Origin: Procambarus clarkii
Taxonomy: Eukaryota; Arthropoda; Malacostraca; Decapoda; Cambaridae
DNA length: 64,000 nt
Direction: 5' to 3'
Assembly (NCBI RefSeq): GCF_040958095.1
Contig: NC_091230.1
Location: forward strand, 6,446,864 to 6,510,863
A program made the position numbers and the translations under genes. Under the pieces are notes generated by a model. That model did not search any database. It was not told the origin of the DNA and saw only the letters and a program-made list of their open reading frames with translations. This document shows positions 47,628 to 57,152 of the stretch, in pieces. Position 1 is the first letter of the stretch. Each line of letters starts with the position of its first letter.

Positions 47628-48623
47628 ATGGCTTTGATAAAAACGTGCATAGAATGCAACATGAAGGTAGATTACCAACAGAGCTTTCAATGCCAACTCT
47701 GTTCAGCAGCCATACACAAAAAATGTGCCAACATGACTAACAATTCAAGGAGAAATGGTCCCAGTGACCACTCTGTGTACTGGCTCTGCAAAAAGGATGA
47801 TGTAACTTTTTTGAAATTGATGGAAATCCTGGATAAAACTCCCGCCGAAAACAGAGAATTACTAATTAATGCCTGCATAGCAATTTCTAATGTCTTCAAT
47901 CAAACTGTACATGACACCAAGGTACAACCAGCTGTAGCACAGAGCTCTGTGGCAGCGGCGCCTGAGCAGGGCGCGGAGTCGGGGATGCCTGAGCAGGGCA
48001 CGGAGTCGGGGATGCCTGAGCAGGGCGCGGAGTCGGGGATGCCTGAGCAGGGCACGGAGTCGGGGATGCCTGAGCAGGGCGCGGAGTCGGGGATGCCTGA
48101 GCAGGGCACGGAGTCGGGGATGCCTGAGCAGGGCGCGGAGTCGGGGATGCCTGAGCAGGGCACGGAGTCGGGGACCCCTGAGCAGTGCGCGGTGTCGCAG
48201 GCACCGGAGCAGAGCGCGGTGTCACAGGCACCGGAGCAGAGCACAGTGTCGGGGGCGCCGCAGCAGAGTGCGGTCCCTGGCAGAGGGAAACAAACAAAAC
48301 AAGGCCCCAAAATCTGTTGGTATTACAGATGGGCTACCTGTAAGCATGGGGAATCGGGAAGAATAAATGGAACATGTACACACTTTCACCCTAGAAAGTG
48401 CAGAAACCTCCTCAATACAGGTAAATGTACCAAAAGCTGTGAATTCTTTCACCCAGAAATTTGCAAGAACTCTTTGGACAGGAAAGAGTGCTTCAATGCT
48501 GAATGCCCAGCTTTTCATATAAGAGGTACCAGGCGAATAAAACCGACAGACTACCACTATGAAAACAGCCACTACTCCATCAACCGGGATAATTTTTTAG
48601 CAAGAGGAGGAGGAGAAGAGTAG
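47628..48623 (+). CDS. LINE-like ORF1 protein with PHD-like and CCCH zinc fingers
   Basis: 331 residues from the ATG at 47628; the frame extends up to a GTG only. N-terminal PHD-like finger: Cys7, Cys10, Cys22, Cys25, His30, Cys33, and YWLC further on. There follows a helical stretch, a nine-residue repeat alternating PEQGAESGM and PEQGTESGM (about 110-185), then three CCCH fingers (CWYYRWATC...CTHFH; CX8CX3CX3H; CX8CX4CX3H). This architecture fits the nucleic-acid-binding ORF1 of some arthropod non-LTR retrotransposons (CR1-like). That is a family-level guess: no reverse transcriptase frame follows, so it is either a deleted element, an ORF1-only relic or a co-opted gene. Its frame is intact. 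Confidence 0.65.
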   Translation: MALIKTCIECNMKVDYQQSFQCQLCSAAIHKKCANMTNNSRRNGPSDHSVYWLCKKDDVTFLKLMEILDKTPAENRELLINACIAISNVFNQTVHDTKVQPAVAQSSVAAAPEQGAESGMPEQGTESGMPEQGAESGMPEQGTESGMPEQGAESGMPEQGTESGMPEQGAESGMPEQGTESGTPEQCAVSQAPEQSAVSQAPEQSTVSGAPQQSAVPGRGKQTKQGPKICWYYRWATCKHGESGRINGTCTHFHPRKCRNLLNTGKCTKSCEFFHPEICKNSLDRKECFNAECPAFHIRGTRRIKPTDYHYENSHYSINRDNFLARGGGEE

Positions 48624-48660
48624 ATATTTTGGTGACAGATAGCCCCACCTATGTATGTCG

Positions 48661-48985
48661 ATCAGATAAGAAAATCAGAAGCGGGGAGCCACATAGTGCC
48701 ACTCCATATTAGGTCACCCAAGGTGTGAGTGGTAGCAGTCGAAAAAACAGTGAAGATAGGTATCTATTATGTACCACTATGATCATGTTCATTTACAGTA
48801 AAGTAGCTACCTATGAAGGGTAATCAGATAAGAAAATCAGAGGCGGGGTGCCACTTAGAGCCACCCCATATTAGGTCGCCCAAGGTGTGGGGCAGCAACA
48901 ATCGTAAAAATAGTGAAGATAGGTATCTATTATGTGTCGCTATGTTCATGCTCATGTTCATTTATACAGAAAAGTATGACAGTAT
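48661..48985 (+). repeat. 162-bp tandem duplication in the 3' region of the ORF1 gene
   Basis: The sequence starting ATCAGATAAGAAAATCAG at 48661 is repeated from 48823, an offset of 162 bases. Both copies run through CCATATTAGGTC, CCCAAGGTGTG and GATAGGTATCTATTATGT to a TTCATTTA(TA)CAG end. Copies differ by about one base in ten. The first copy is slightly trimmed at its end. Confidence 0.85.
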
Positions 48986-48993
48986 ATTTGTAT

Positions 48994-48999
48994 AATAAA
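48994..48999 (+). terminator. Polyadenylation signal of the ORF1 gene
   Basis: AATAAA about 370 bases after the ORF1 stop codon, just before CACTCAGGTGAG and a long C run. It is consistent with the end of this transcript unit. Confidence 0.5.
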
Positions 49000-49020
49000 C
49001 ACTCAGGTGAGCGACAGTTA

Positions 49021-49254
49021 CCCCCCCCCCCTCCCTCTATGGGACAGGTGTAAAAACAGGATCCTCGCAGTAGGGGCGGTCCCCCCCCCCCTCACCACCC
49101 CTCCCCATACTTGATGACCTTGAGTGTACCGTAAGAGGGACCAGCCTCCCTTAGTTGTTTTTAAGTTGGATATATTTTAAGCCTCTATACTTAAAGAAGG
49201 AGAAAAAGAAATAATCCTGATGATTTATTGATTATATTATCAAAGTACATAGGG
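49021..49254 (+). other. Spacer with C homopolymers left of Polinton-2 polB
   Basis: Contains two C-runs of about 12 bases near 49021 and 49081, then AT-rich sequence up to the polymerase stop codon. No gene seen. The left terminus of Polinton-2 may be here, but I cannot place it. Confidence 0.4.
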
Positions 49255-52200
49255 TTAAACATAGTCGTATTGTAGGTCATCTCCCCCCACATAATATTTA
49301 TTAACAAGAGCTCTCCTTCTCGCCCACAAGTCCGTTGTGGGGTCTTCCTCCCCCTCCTCCTCCTCCTCCTCCTGGGACGAAGATGATGACTCATCATCTC
49401 CCAGAGAGTGAATGGGATGTAGTGCGCCTCCCTCAGGTGACTGACTGCTGACGTCATAGGGTTCACTCTCGCTGGTGGGGCGTTGTCCTTCCTCTCCTTG
49501 TGGTTCAATGACGTCACCACCTTCACTCTCGGTGGACATTCCTTGGGCTGAGGTGTTGGGGTGGGGGTCGGATGGTATGTCTGGGTGACCATACGCTAGG
49601 CTAGTGTATTTATTTAAGTAAAAGCGCTTATCATCAAATGCACTTAAACCCCTCTTAGTATTGAATGTGGTTGCCATCTGCCCCCCTATGTTTCTTATTT
49701 GTGAGTAATTAAAAGTATTTACTACACCATTACTGTGAAGGGTCTCTTTAAAGTGGTTATGTGTTAAAGATCTTTGCACAGCTCGGGGAATACCCTTAGC
49801 GGTGATGGAATTTTTATTGTCAAGCAAAAGCACACTATACATTTTGGGCTTGAGTGCCACAACTTCAAGGATGTGTTTATCTGACACCTCTGACTTTAAC
49901 AGCCCTAAAACACCCTTTTTAGAAGGATCATACAAGGGGTGAGTTTCAGGAAAATTACTCGTATCCATCCACAAACTAAGGGGTTCTTTCCCCATCTCAT
50001 TAAAGACATCTTCAGCTAGTAAGGTGAAAATGAAACTGTCTGTATCACTATACACCAGTTGTACCCTATCTGAATAGTGGTTCTTAAGTACCCTGTACCA
50101 AAAATGGTACAAGCTGTATTTTGCTAGCTCAAGAATCTGGAACCCAATGTAATTAGGATGAGTAATTTTAATGAAAGGTCTGGAACTGACAGACAATAAT
50201 TTATTGTCGCCTAAATGCACCATTCGTTTAAAGCGGGGATTCTTCACCTCTCGTAAAAAGACCCTAGCTGAAGTCACTAGTTTGGTGTCAATGGCATAAC
50301 GAGCTGGATTCAGTAGCGTTTTACCAAAAACACTGTTCGTCAGTAATTTGAAGAGTGTTTTCCTATCATTACTGCTGGAGGCATTTCTATTGTTAACGTT
50401 GGTGTTAACAAATTCTGCCATAAAATCTGACTGGTGGAACTCGTAAATTGCATGTATTGTTTCCACTTCAAGACCTATCTCAATAAATAGTTGTAAAAGG
50501 TGAAGAGATATGAAATAATGTTTTTTGGGGAGATGATCTCCAACCAGTTTGATGTTTTTTGGGGGGAGGTGTGTGATGTTATTTGTTTCCAGAAGTCCCC
50601 TACTAAATGGTGAGATATCCTCCATACTTATTCCCCTATGGTGTAAACAAAGGGGCAGATCGTCTGTTAGTCTAGCTATTTCGGGTCTTAAAAGTTTGGT
50701 GTCAATTAAGAGCCAGTACCCTTTGTTAGAAGAGAAAGGCTGTTCTGTCATTATCTTCCCCCCGCTAATGAAGGAGTTCATCTCATCAGATTATAGTCTC
50801 CTTAGTCCCCCATGGGGCAATTTCCTAGTCATACAACTCCCATAGAGGGAGTTGAAGTCGAGATAAAGTAAGAATGAAGACCTATCCTCCTGGGGGTTAA
50901 AAGATGGGTTGACATAGCGGTTGTTAGCTCTGACATAACTCCTAACTGCAGTTGTAAAACCCCCTCGTATGTTTTGTGATAAGAGATTGTGCAACGTCAC
51001 ATCTGCACTTAACTCCAACGATATTCTACTACTTTTCAGGAAGCAGTCGTAGGAGTACCCTGGGAGGCTGCAATAGTGTGTCAATTCTAAAGAATATATA
51101 TCATTTAGAATTGCCCTGTGGTGTGTAAAAATGTCAGCCAGTAATCCTACATCACACCTCAAATAAATGAGGAGGTAGTCTTTTAATGTCCTACACCCTG
51201 TAGCCTCCCATACTAATTTAGAATGTCTATATTCGTCCAAAGTTATACCTGATTTGTTTAGGGAACTGTAGAACATTTCAATAGGAGGGAGTGTTGTGTC
51301 ATTAAAGCAGCTGATTTTTGTGGTATATTCATAAGGGAAAAACTGCTTACCCTTTAAGAGTAGGTGGTGACTCTCTTCGGGTAAACCTTCTATCATTGAG
51401 TGAGTGAATGTTAAGGGGCTGCCTGAATCAATGTGGGTCTTTGCTAGGGATGAAAGACTACCTGTAATAAAAGCCAGTGAATCAAGAAATTTAAGCTTCC
51501 CTATTTCTACCTTAAGATATTTCGTCCCCTGTCTCATGAGGATATTGCTCTTAATATTTGAACCCATGGTAAACTCCCTCAAAATTAAGCCCATGTCATA
51601 AGACATATTATGGGCAATTAGAACTAAACTCTCCAGAGCATTCTTGTGGCGGAGGTTGCAGTAATTACATAGAGCTCCAATATAATTGAGCTTTTCCCTA
51701 AGGTGATCATGATGTTGAACCTTGAAATCGGAGGGGGTAAATACCCGCTCACAAAACTGGCAGTGAGTCTGTCTCCTAAAATGGATCATATCCTCAAGAG
51801 ACATGTCTATTTCATAATGGTGGAGGGTAGATCTGATAATTTCCCATTTGGTAGCAACTCGCTGCATGAAATGAGTAACACTGTCCCCCCCAAAATAAGT
51901 AAATTTATCAACGACAGTGTGGTTCCTATCAACAATTATATAGCTGTATGCTATAGGTCTATGTATGGCTGTAACAGAACCTAGACAATCCTCAGTGCTT
52001 AGGACACACTCGAAATCAAAATAGCCCACATGGGAAGGGGCGTAACCTTTCCCAGTATTTTTAAAATGGAGTGTGTCCCCAGGCTGAGGGTAAATAATTT
52101 TCTGAGTGATGTCGCAGGAAGATGAGTGATTTGTTAGCTCAGACGAATTTTGATATTCTGAGAGACAGTTTCTACAGAAGACTGTCTTTCGTTTGTGGCT

Positions 52201-53319
52201 GCGAGTAAAGTTCCGAAGGAACTTATCGAACTCTTTAATCAAGGCCACATGAGATTCCCCCAATAACAATAAAGGAACTATGACCGAGTACTGTCTGCTA
52301 CCACGACGACAAAGAGAGACGTGATAGACGCCATCTGTATGTTTGTGTATTGAATACAAAAAAATGGATAGTTTATTTCTATTCTCCAATTTAGAGATAT
52401 CCTCCCAAGACAGAGGGAAGGATAAATTGTTGTATTTGACCATTTTCCTAATCCTAGAGTGAGACTCTACAAGTCTCCCTATACGTCTCCACTTCCACCC
52501 TTGTTGTGACGCCAGAAAAGCAGCAATGCACTGAATAATGCATGTTTTATTGTTACCAGCTGGGTTTGGGTTGAAGACCTCATGCCGTCCCCTTAGAAAT
52601 GGGGGATAAGGGACATAATCCCCCAAAACTGACCTTACACTTGCATTACAGATGACGATTTTGAGGAAATCGACATTATATAATATGAAACCACTCCCCT
52701 CTGTTTCTGAAAGGAGATCTTCCAGTCGTGTAATCATATAAGCCACCCAGCTATCAATAAGATTACCCACATCCTCAAGAGTTACCAGTCTAGCGGGTGT
52801 TGTTATGAAGTGTTCTCTAAAGTCATCATCTTCCGTGAGTCGTTGTTTCAAAAGTGTTACCTTTACTTCGAGGAGGATTTTTAATGATGAAGTAAAATTG
52901 CCATGTCCTCCAAGAGAATTCATGTAATTCTCTATTTCAGATATGTAATAGTCCCTAAAGTTGCTTAGGAGTCCTATAGGGTCTGTGGCGAAGGCTGAGG
53001 GGATGGAATATTCCAGCCTAGTAAAGAGATTCCCCAGAGCCCCCACCCTATTAATTAAGTGGGGAGTGTCTATAGCATCCTCCTCATCTGGGGAATTTTC
53101 ATCACTATTTAGGGCATTAAGTCTATTGATGACAGGGGGTCTAAGACCACTAGGGCCCGGCTGAGAGATGTCACCCCTATCACCATCATCACCATCATCA
53201 TCATCACTCATCGCTTCCTCTCCCCCCTCCCCTCCACCTAAGGGGTTATTGTCACGCTGTGCTTTGTCATGTTCCTCCCCTACCTGCCTCTGAATCGCTC
53301 CTGGAATGGAATAATAATA

Positions 53320-53351
<32 letters not shown>

Positions 53352-53880
53352 TAATAATAATAATAAAAAGGCAACACCCACTCACTAAACCCCATGACAT
53401 AAGTTCTCAAAAAAAGATTCTTAGGAGAAATAAAGGTGGAGGGTTTATTCACTCACCACGGGGGCATGTTTGTAGATGTTCAGAGGTCAAGTCCTCACAC
53501 ACAGAGGTCCCACAATTATCACAAGGGGAAGTGTGGTGAGGTCTCAAGGATGTATTTCCACACAAAAAGCACAAGAAGCCATCCTCTCTGGAAGGGAGGG
53601 TGGGCTGGCGACGTTTACCTAATGAAGGAAATAGTGTATAATTTATATACACTCTCTCTCCCACACTCGCGGAGAAGGGGAAAACCCTTCTTAATATTTT
53701 TCATTTGAAATAAATAAATATATAAAATACGGTCATACCTCCAGCACAGGTTCTCCTGTGTTCACCACTAGACTGTACACATACAGTTTCTCCGCAGAAG
53801 AAACATGTGTAACACCTATGAACGAAGAGATGTGATGACCCCCATCCACAAATTCTACAAATATCACCAACTCGAGACAT
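49255..53880 (-). pseudogene. polB: DNA polymerase B of Polinton-2, spliced, with in-frame stop
   Basis: Minus-strand gene with exons 53880-53739, 53618-53457 and 53300-49255, joined by phase-1 introns (donors GTATGA and GTGAGT; acceptors CATTAG and TTCCAG). The first two exons encode Cys/His fingers (CRIC, CYTCFFC, CFLC, CDNC). The third carries an acidic linker, exonuclease motifs FDFEC, HNMSYD, YLRCD, then YLDFNSLYG (motif A), TNSVFGK (motif B) and VYSDTDSF (motif C), ending in a Glu-rich tail. A TAA at 50793-50791, shortly after motif A, interrupts the frame. The frame stays the same on both sides, so it is a single nonsense change and not an indel. Full-length polymerase would need readthrough. 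The alternative is a sequencing error or simple decay. Confidence 0.88.
53310..53366. repeat. (TAA)n microsatellite in a polB intron
   Basis: Run of TAA/ATA triplets in the second intron of the minus-strand polymerase, directly before its 3' splice site. On the coding strand it supplies a T-rich tract. Confidence 0.9.
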
Positions 53881-53899
53881 AACGATCACGCTTACCTAG

Positions 53900-53988
53900 A
53901 ATAAATAAATAAATAAATAAATAAATATATATATATATATCCCCCAGCACTCAAATCACTCCACTTCTCATTCCTGCCCCTACTTATC

Positions 53989-54068
<80 letters not shown>

Positions 54069-54071
54069 TTA

Positions 54072-54137
<66 letters not shown>

Positions 54138-54140
54138 CCT
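53900..54140. repeat. (AT)n and (AATA)n microsatellites
   Basis: AAATAAAT repeats at 53900-53925, then long AT runs at about 53925-53940, 54000-54062 and 54080-54134, in the spacer between the divergent polymerase and ATPase genes. No gene here. Confidence 0.95.
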
Positions 54141-54457
54141 TATATGAAATAGATACTAATTTACTTACATCTCGGTCTAGACGGGGAGGAGAGTGGATGG
54201 TTTGGTCACAATTCAATAATACATGATGTGGGGGAGGTGTAGCGTCCTTTTATTGACTCGGAAACGTGGGGGGCAACGTTGCCACATACAACACCTCTCA
54301 GTCCTTTTTGTAAGAGAAGGGTTAGGCCTGCTGTAGAAAACTTTTTTTTTTTTTTTTCTCTCGTCTGGAGGTCATCACTAGGGGACTTCTACTTCAAAAA
54401 AAACATCAGGAGGACTGGCTATGTCCTGAGGGAGACACATCCCTTGATGGGTGAATA

Positions 54458-54460
<3 letters not shown>
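54141..54460. other. Divergent spacer, unique part
   Basis: About 320 bases of unique sequence between the AT repeats and the AC repeat, with a 20-base T run at about 54342-54357. It may hold promoters for the minus-strand polymerase and the plus-strand late genes, but no clear element is visible. Confidence 0.35.
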
Positions 54461-54518
<58 letters not shown>

Positions 54519-54533
54519 ACACACACACACAGA
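54461..54533. repeat. (AC)n microsatellite, first block
   Basis: Run of AC dinucleotides with one TC interruption, directly upstream of the LINE tail. Confidence 0.95.
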
Positions 54534-54535
54534 GC

Positions 54536-54761
54536 CACAGAGATATTAGAAAGAACTTTTTTAGTGTCAGAGTGGTTGACAAATGGAATGCATTAGGGGG
54601 TGATGTGGTGGAGGCTCACTCCATACACAGTTTCAAGTGTAGATATGACAGAGCCCGATAGGCTCAGGAATCTGTACACCTGTTGATTGACGGTTGAGAG
54701 GCGGGACCAAAGAGCCAGAGCTCAACCCCCGCAAACACAACTAGGTGAGTACAACTAGGTG

Positions 54762-54766
<5 letters not shown>
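54536..54766 (+). mobile_element. 3' tail of a non-LTR retrotransposon (LINE)
   Basis: In the frame from 54536 to the TAG at 54659-54661 the sequence reads HRDIRKNFFSVRVVDKWNAL and ends SFKCRYDRAR. This matches the C-terminal end of CR1/jockey-type reverse transcriptase proteins, which typically show FFSxRVVxxWNxLP followed by a VV.A.S...FK.R line. A GC-rich 3' untranslated part follows (GGCGGGACCAAAGAGCCAG), then twice ACTAGGTGAGTAC and an AC microsatellite. It is a 5'-truncated copy; the AC runs on both sides fit insertion into, or tailing by, a microsatellite. I recall similar sequence from decapod genomes, unverified here. Confidence 0.75.
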
Positions 54767-54846
<80 letters not shown>

Positions 54847-54860
54847 ACACTCACACACAC

Positions 54861-54942
<82 letters not shown>
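54767..54942. repeat. (AC)n-(AT)n compound microsatellite
   Basis: AC run with TC interruptions at about 54767-54863, followed by an uninterrupted AT run to about 54942, ending 43 bases before the ATPase start codon. Confidence 0.95.
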
Positions 54943-54944
<2 letters not shown>

Positions 54945-54984
54945 CGACCACTCCATAGGTAATTGAACCATTTATGGGGAAAAT

Positions 54985-55641
54985 ATGGAGGAGTGTGTGT
55001 CTGTCACAGACGAGCAACTTAATATTTTCCACCACCCAGCAAGAATATTTGTAGCTGGATTCAGTAATTCTGGGAAAACGACCCTAGTGGGGAATTTATG
55101 TGTTAAATACCATGGAAAATTCTCAAAAATTTTAGTGTCATCTGCAAATAATACAGAACAGCCTCTTTCAAACATTCCCTGTCTGCGAAACCAGGTTACT
55201 GTCTCCCAGGATCTGATTAACCCACTAGAGTATAAAGATCCTTTATCAAATGAGTCAGTTTTGTATATAATTGATGACTTATACCTGGAAGCCATACAGA
55301 GTCCAATTATAGCCAATATCTTCACAAGAGGGAGACACGGTAATATTTCCGTAATTCTAATTAGTCAAAATTTGTTTCCCCAGGGGAAATACGCCAGGAC
55401 AATAACTCTGAATTGTAGTCATTATATATTAATGAAGCAGAGAGACATAAGCCAACTTGAAATTTTAAGTGACCAGTTATATGGGCGAAAAACTACTAGT
55501 AGTTTCGTTGAAATATACCGTCGGGCAATATCCCAGAACAAGTATGGTTACTTATTGGTCGATCTGACGGTTCCTGAGGCATTACAACTACGAACGAGCA
55601 TCACCAACGAAGACCGGTGTGAAATTGTGTATCAAATGTAA
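54985..55641 (+). CDS. Packaging ATPase (FtsK/HerA, A32-like), Polinton-2
   Basis: 218 residues, ATG at 54985. Walker A GFSNSGKT is at residues 25-32, Walker B is VLYIIDD, and the sensor strand is VILISQN. The lines LNIFHHPARIFVAGFS and KYGYLLVDL match LNIFSEPSRIIIAGFS and QYGYLLVDL in Polinton-1, giving clear homology over the full length. Role as in other Polintons: motor that packages DNA into the capsid. It is separated from the integrase start by only 20 bases (55642-55661) without overlap. An AT microsatellite lies immediately upstream, so its promoter is unclear. Confidence 0.93.
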   Translation: MEECVSVTDEQLNIFHHPARIFVAGFSNSGKTTLVGNLCVKYHGKFSKILVSSANNTEQPLSNIPCLRNQVTVSQDLINPLEYKDPLSNESVLYIIDDLYLEAIQSPIIANIFTRGRHGNISVILISQNLFPQGKYARTITLNCSHYILMKQRDISQLEILSDQLYGRKTTSSFVEIYRRAISQNKYGYLLVDLTVPEALQLRTSITNEDRCEIVYQM

Positions 55642-55661
55642 TCAACAACGACAACAACAAA

Positions 55662-56786
55662 ATGTCTCTAACGACACAGAAACGAACAATTCTCACCAGC
55701 ATCTATAATGACATTTCTAGCCCAGGTGGTTTCACAGGGTCAATTCAAAAATTGTATAAGGCTGCCAGACTTAAAGACCCCAACATTAGTGTTGCAGATG
55801 TGAAGGAATTTCTCCATGGGGAGCGATCTTACACATTACATAGAGGAAATTTAGTTAGGTTCCCCCGACGGAAAATATTAGCCCCTAAACCTCGTACCAT
55901 AATTGCCTGTGACCTAGGGGACTTTTGTAGTTTACAAAAATACAATAATGGTGTTAAATATATTTTAATTTGTGTCGATGTTTATTCCCGCCTAATGCAG
56001 ACTCAAACTTTAAAAACAAAAAATTCGAGTGAAGTGTTAGTCGCTCTGAAGAAGATATTAGAGGAAACGCCTCAGTTTCTCGGTGTAAGGCGGATATTCA
56101 CTGACCGAGGTAGAGAATTTTACAACAAGTCAGTTCAAAATTATTTTAATAAGAAAAATATTAAATTATATAGTGTATTTTCGGAAATGAAATCTAGCAT
56201 AGTGGAGCGAGCCATCAGAACTTTAAAACATAAACTGTATCATTATATGACTCAAGCTAATTCATTAAAATACATCCACATCCTCCCTAAAGTTGTGGAC
56301 GTGTACAACCACACTTTCCACAGGATGCTAAAAAATACTCCTCATGCCATTCATAAGTTGCAAAATATTGAAGATATACGAAGACAGTTTAAGGTTATGT
56401 ATTTAAACAATGACTCCTCCATAACTGCCATCAGTCCACGGTTGCACCTTGGACAGCATGTGCGATTGGCAAAGCGCAGGAATATATTTCACAAAGGCTT
56501 TTGGCACCAAAATACAGAAGAAATATTTGTAGTGTCACATATTGACAGAACACATCCAATCCCGACATATAAAATCAAAGATTTAAACAACGAGACGATC
56601 AGTGGCATGTTTTATGAGCAGGAATTGATTCCAACATCCCTTCCAGACTATTTTCCTGTAACGGTATTACAGTCTAGGAAAACATCGAAAGGACACAGAG
56701 AATATTTCGTCAAGTGGAGAGGGTACCCAGATTCTGCCAATAGCTGGATTAAAGCTCAAGACATCGTCAAATTTAACAAAAAATGA
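55662..56786 (+). CDS. int: Retroviral-type integrase with chromodomain, Polinton-2
   Basis: 374 residues, ATG at 55662, intact. An N-terminal region (1-60) is shared with Polinton-1, with a basic linker FPRRK at 67-71. The DDE core has Asp84 (CDLGDF), Asp148 (FTDRGREF) and Glu182 (SSIVERAIRTLK). A chromodomain-like module occupies about 330-374 (LQSRKTSKGHREYFVKWRGY, then SWIKAQDIV). It should catalyse insertion of the element with a 6-bp duplication. Chromodomains in integrases bind methylated histone tails in known chromoviruses, so heterochromatin targeting is plausible. The stop overlaps the next start by ATGA, exactly as in Polinton-1. Confidence 0.93.
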   Translation: MSLTTQKRTILTSIYNDISSPGGFTGSIQKLYKAARLKDPNISVADVKEFLHGERSYTLHRGNLVRFPRRKILAPKPRTIIACDLGDFCSLQKYNNGVKYILICVDVYSRLMQTQTLKTKNSSEVLVALKKILEETPQFLGVRRIFTDRGREFYNKSVQNYFNKKNIKLYSVFSEMKSSIVERAIRTLKHKLYHYMTQANSLKYIHILPKVVDVYNHTFHRMLKNTPHAIHKLQNIEDIRRQFKVMYLNNDSSITAISPRLHLGQHVRLAKRRNIFHKGFWHQNTEEIFVVSHIDRTHPIPTYKIKDLNNETISGMFYEQELIPTSLPDYFPVTVLQSRKTSKGHREYFVKWRGYPDSANSWIKAQDIVKFNKK

Positions 56787-57124
56787 CAGTTCAAGAGGAC
56801 TCTCTCGTAGAGAAACATCATCAGTTGTTATTTTTATTAAACAATTTATCACCCAAGAAGCGGAATAAACTAATCAAGGCTTTAAAACGGCAGGAAATTG
56901 AATCAATTTGTGAAATTTTTGCCAATTTTCTGAAACGAAACATCCCAGTTCAACCTCAGATAATTAATGGCTTACAGAGATATCAGAATGACATACGATC
57001 TGTAGCGCGTAAGAAAACTCCTTTATACAAAAAGAAGCTCATACTGACCTCCAGACGTGGTGGGGCGATATTAGCAGCTCTGCTACCTTTGGCTGTATCG
57101 TTAATTTCCTCCCTAATAAGGTAA
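56783..57124 (+). CDS. Conserved small basic protein with RGG and hydrophobic C-terminus, Polinton-2
   Basis: 113 residues, the same length as the Polinton-1 homologue at 41369. Seen: KKRNKLIKALKRQEIESICE (LIKTLKKEHILCLSE there), IFANFLKR (IFNNFLKN), then KKKLILTSRRGG and a hydrophobic tail AILAALLPLAVSLISSLIR. The conserved RGG at the boundary between the basic and hydrophobic parts is a candidate cleavage site for the adenain-like protease. It probably has a virion or membrane role; no domain name is certain. It starts in an ATGA overlap with the integrase. Confidence 0.8.
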   Translation: MTVQEDSLVEKHHQLLFLLNNLSPKKRNKLIKALKRQEIESICEIFANFLKRNIPVQPQIINGLQRYQNDIRSVARKKTPLYKKKLILTSRRGGAILAALLPLAVSLISSLIR

Positions 57125-57152
57125 TTGCGTAAATAAGTAACGAGAGAATAAA

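Noticed and set aside
47896-48310. Minus-strand Cys/Pro-rich frames opposite the ORF1 gene
   Set aside because: Shadows of the 54-base coding repeat.
48813-48995. Short 60-codon frame after the ORF1 gene
   Set aside because: Lies in a tandem-duplicated untranslated region; the other copy does not keep the frame.
54741-54971. Frames of Tyr/Ile or Cys/Val runs near 54741-54971
   Set aside because: Translations of AC and AT microsatellites.
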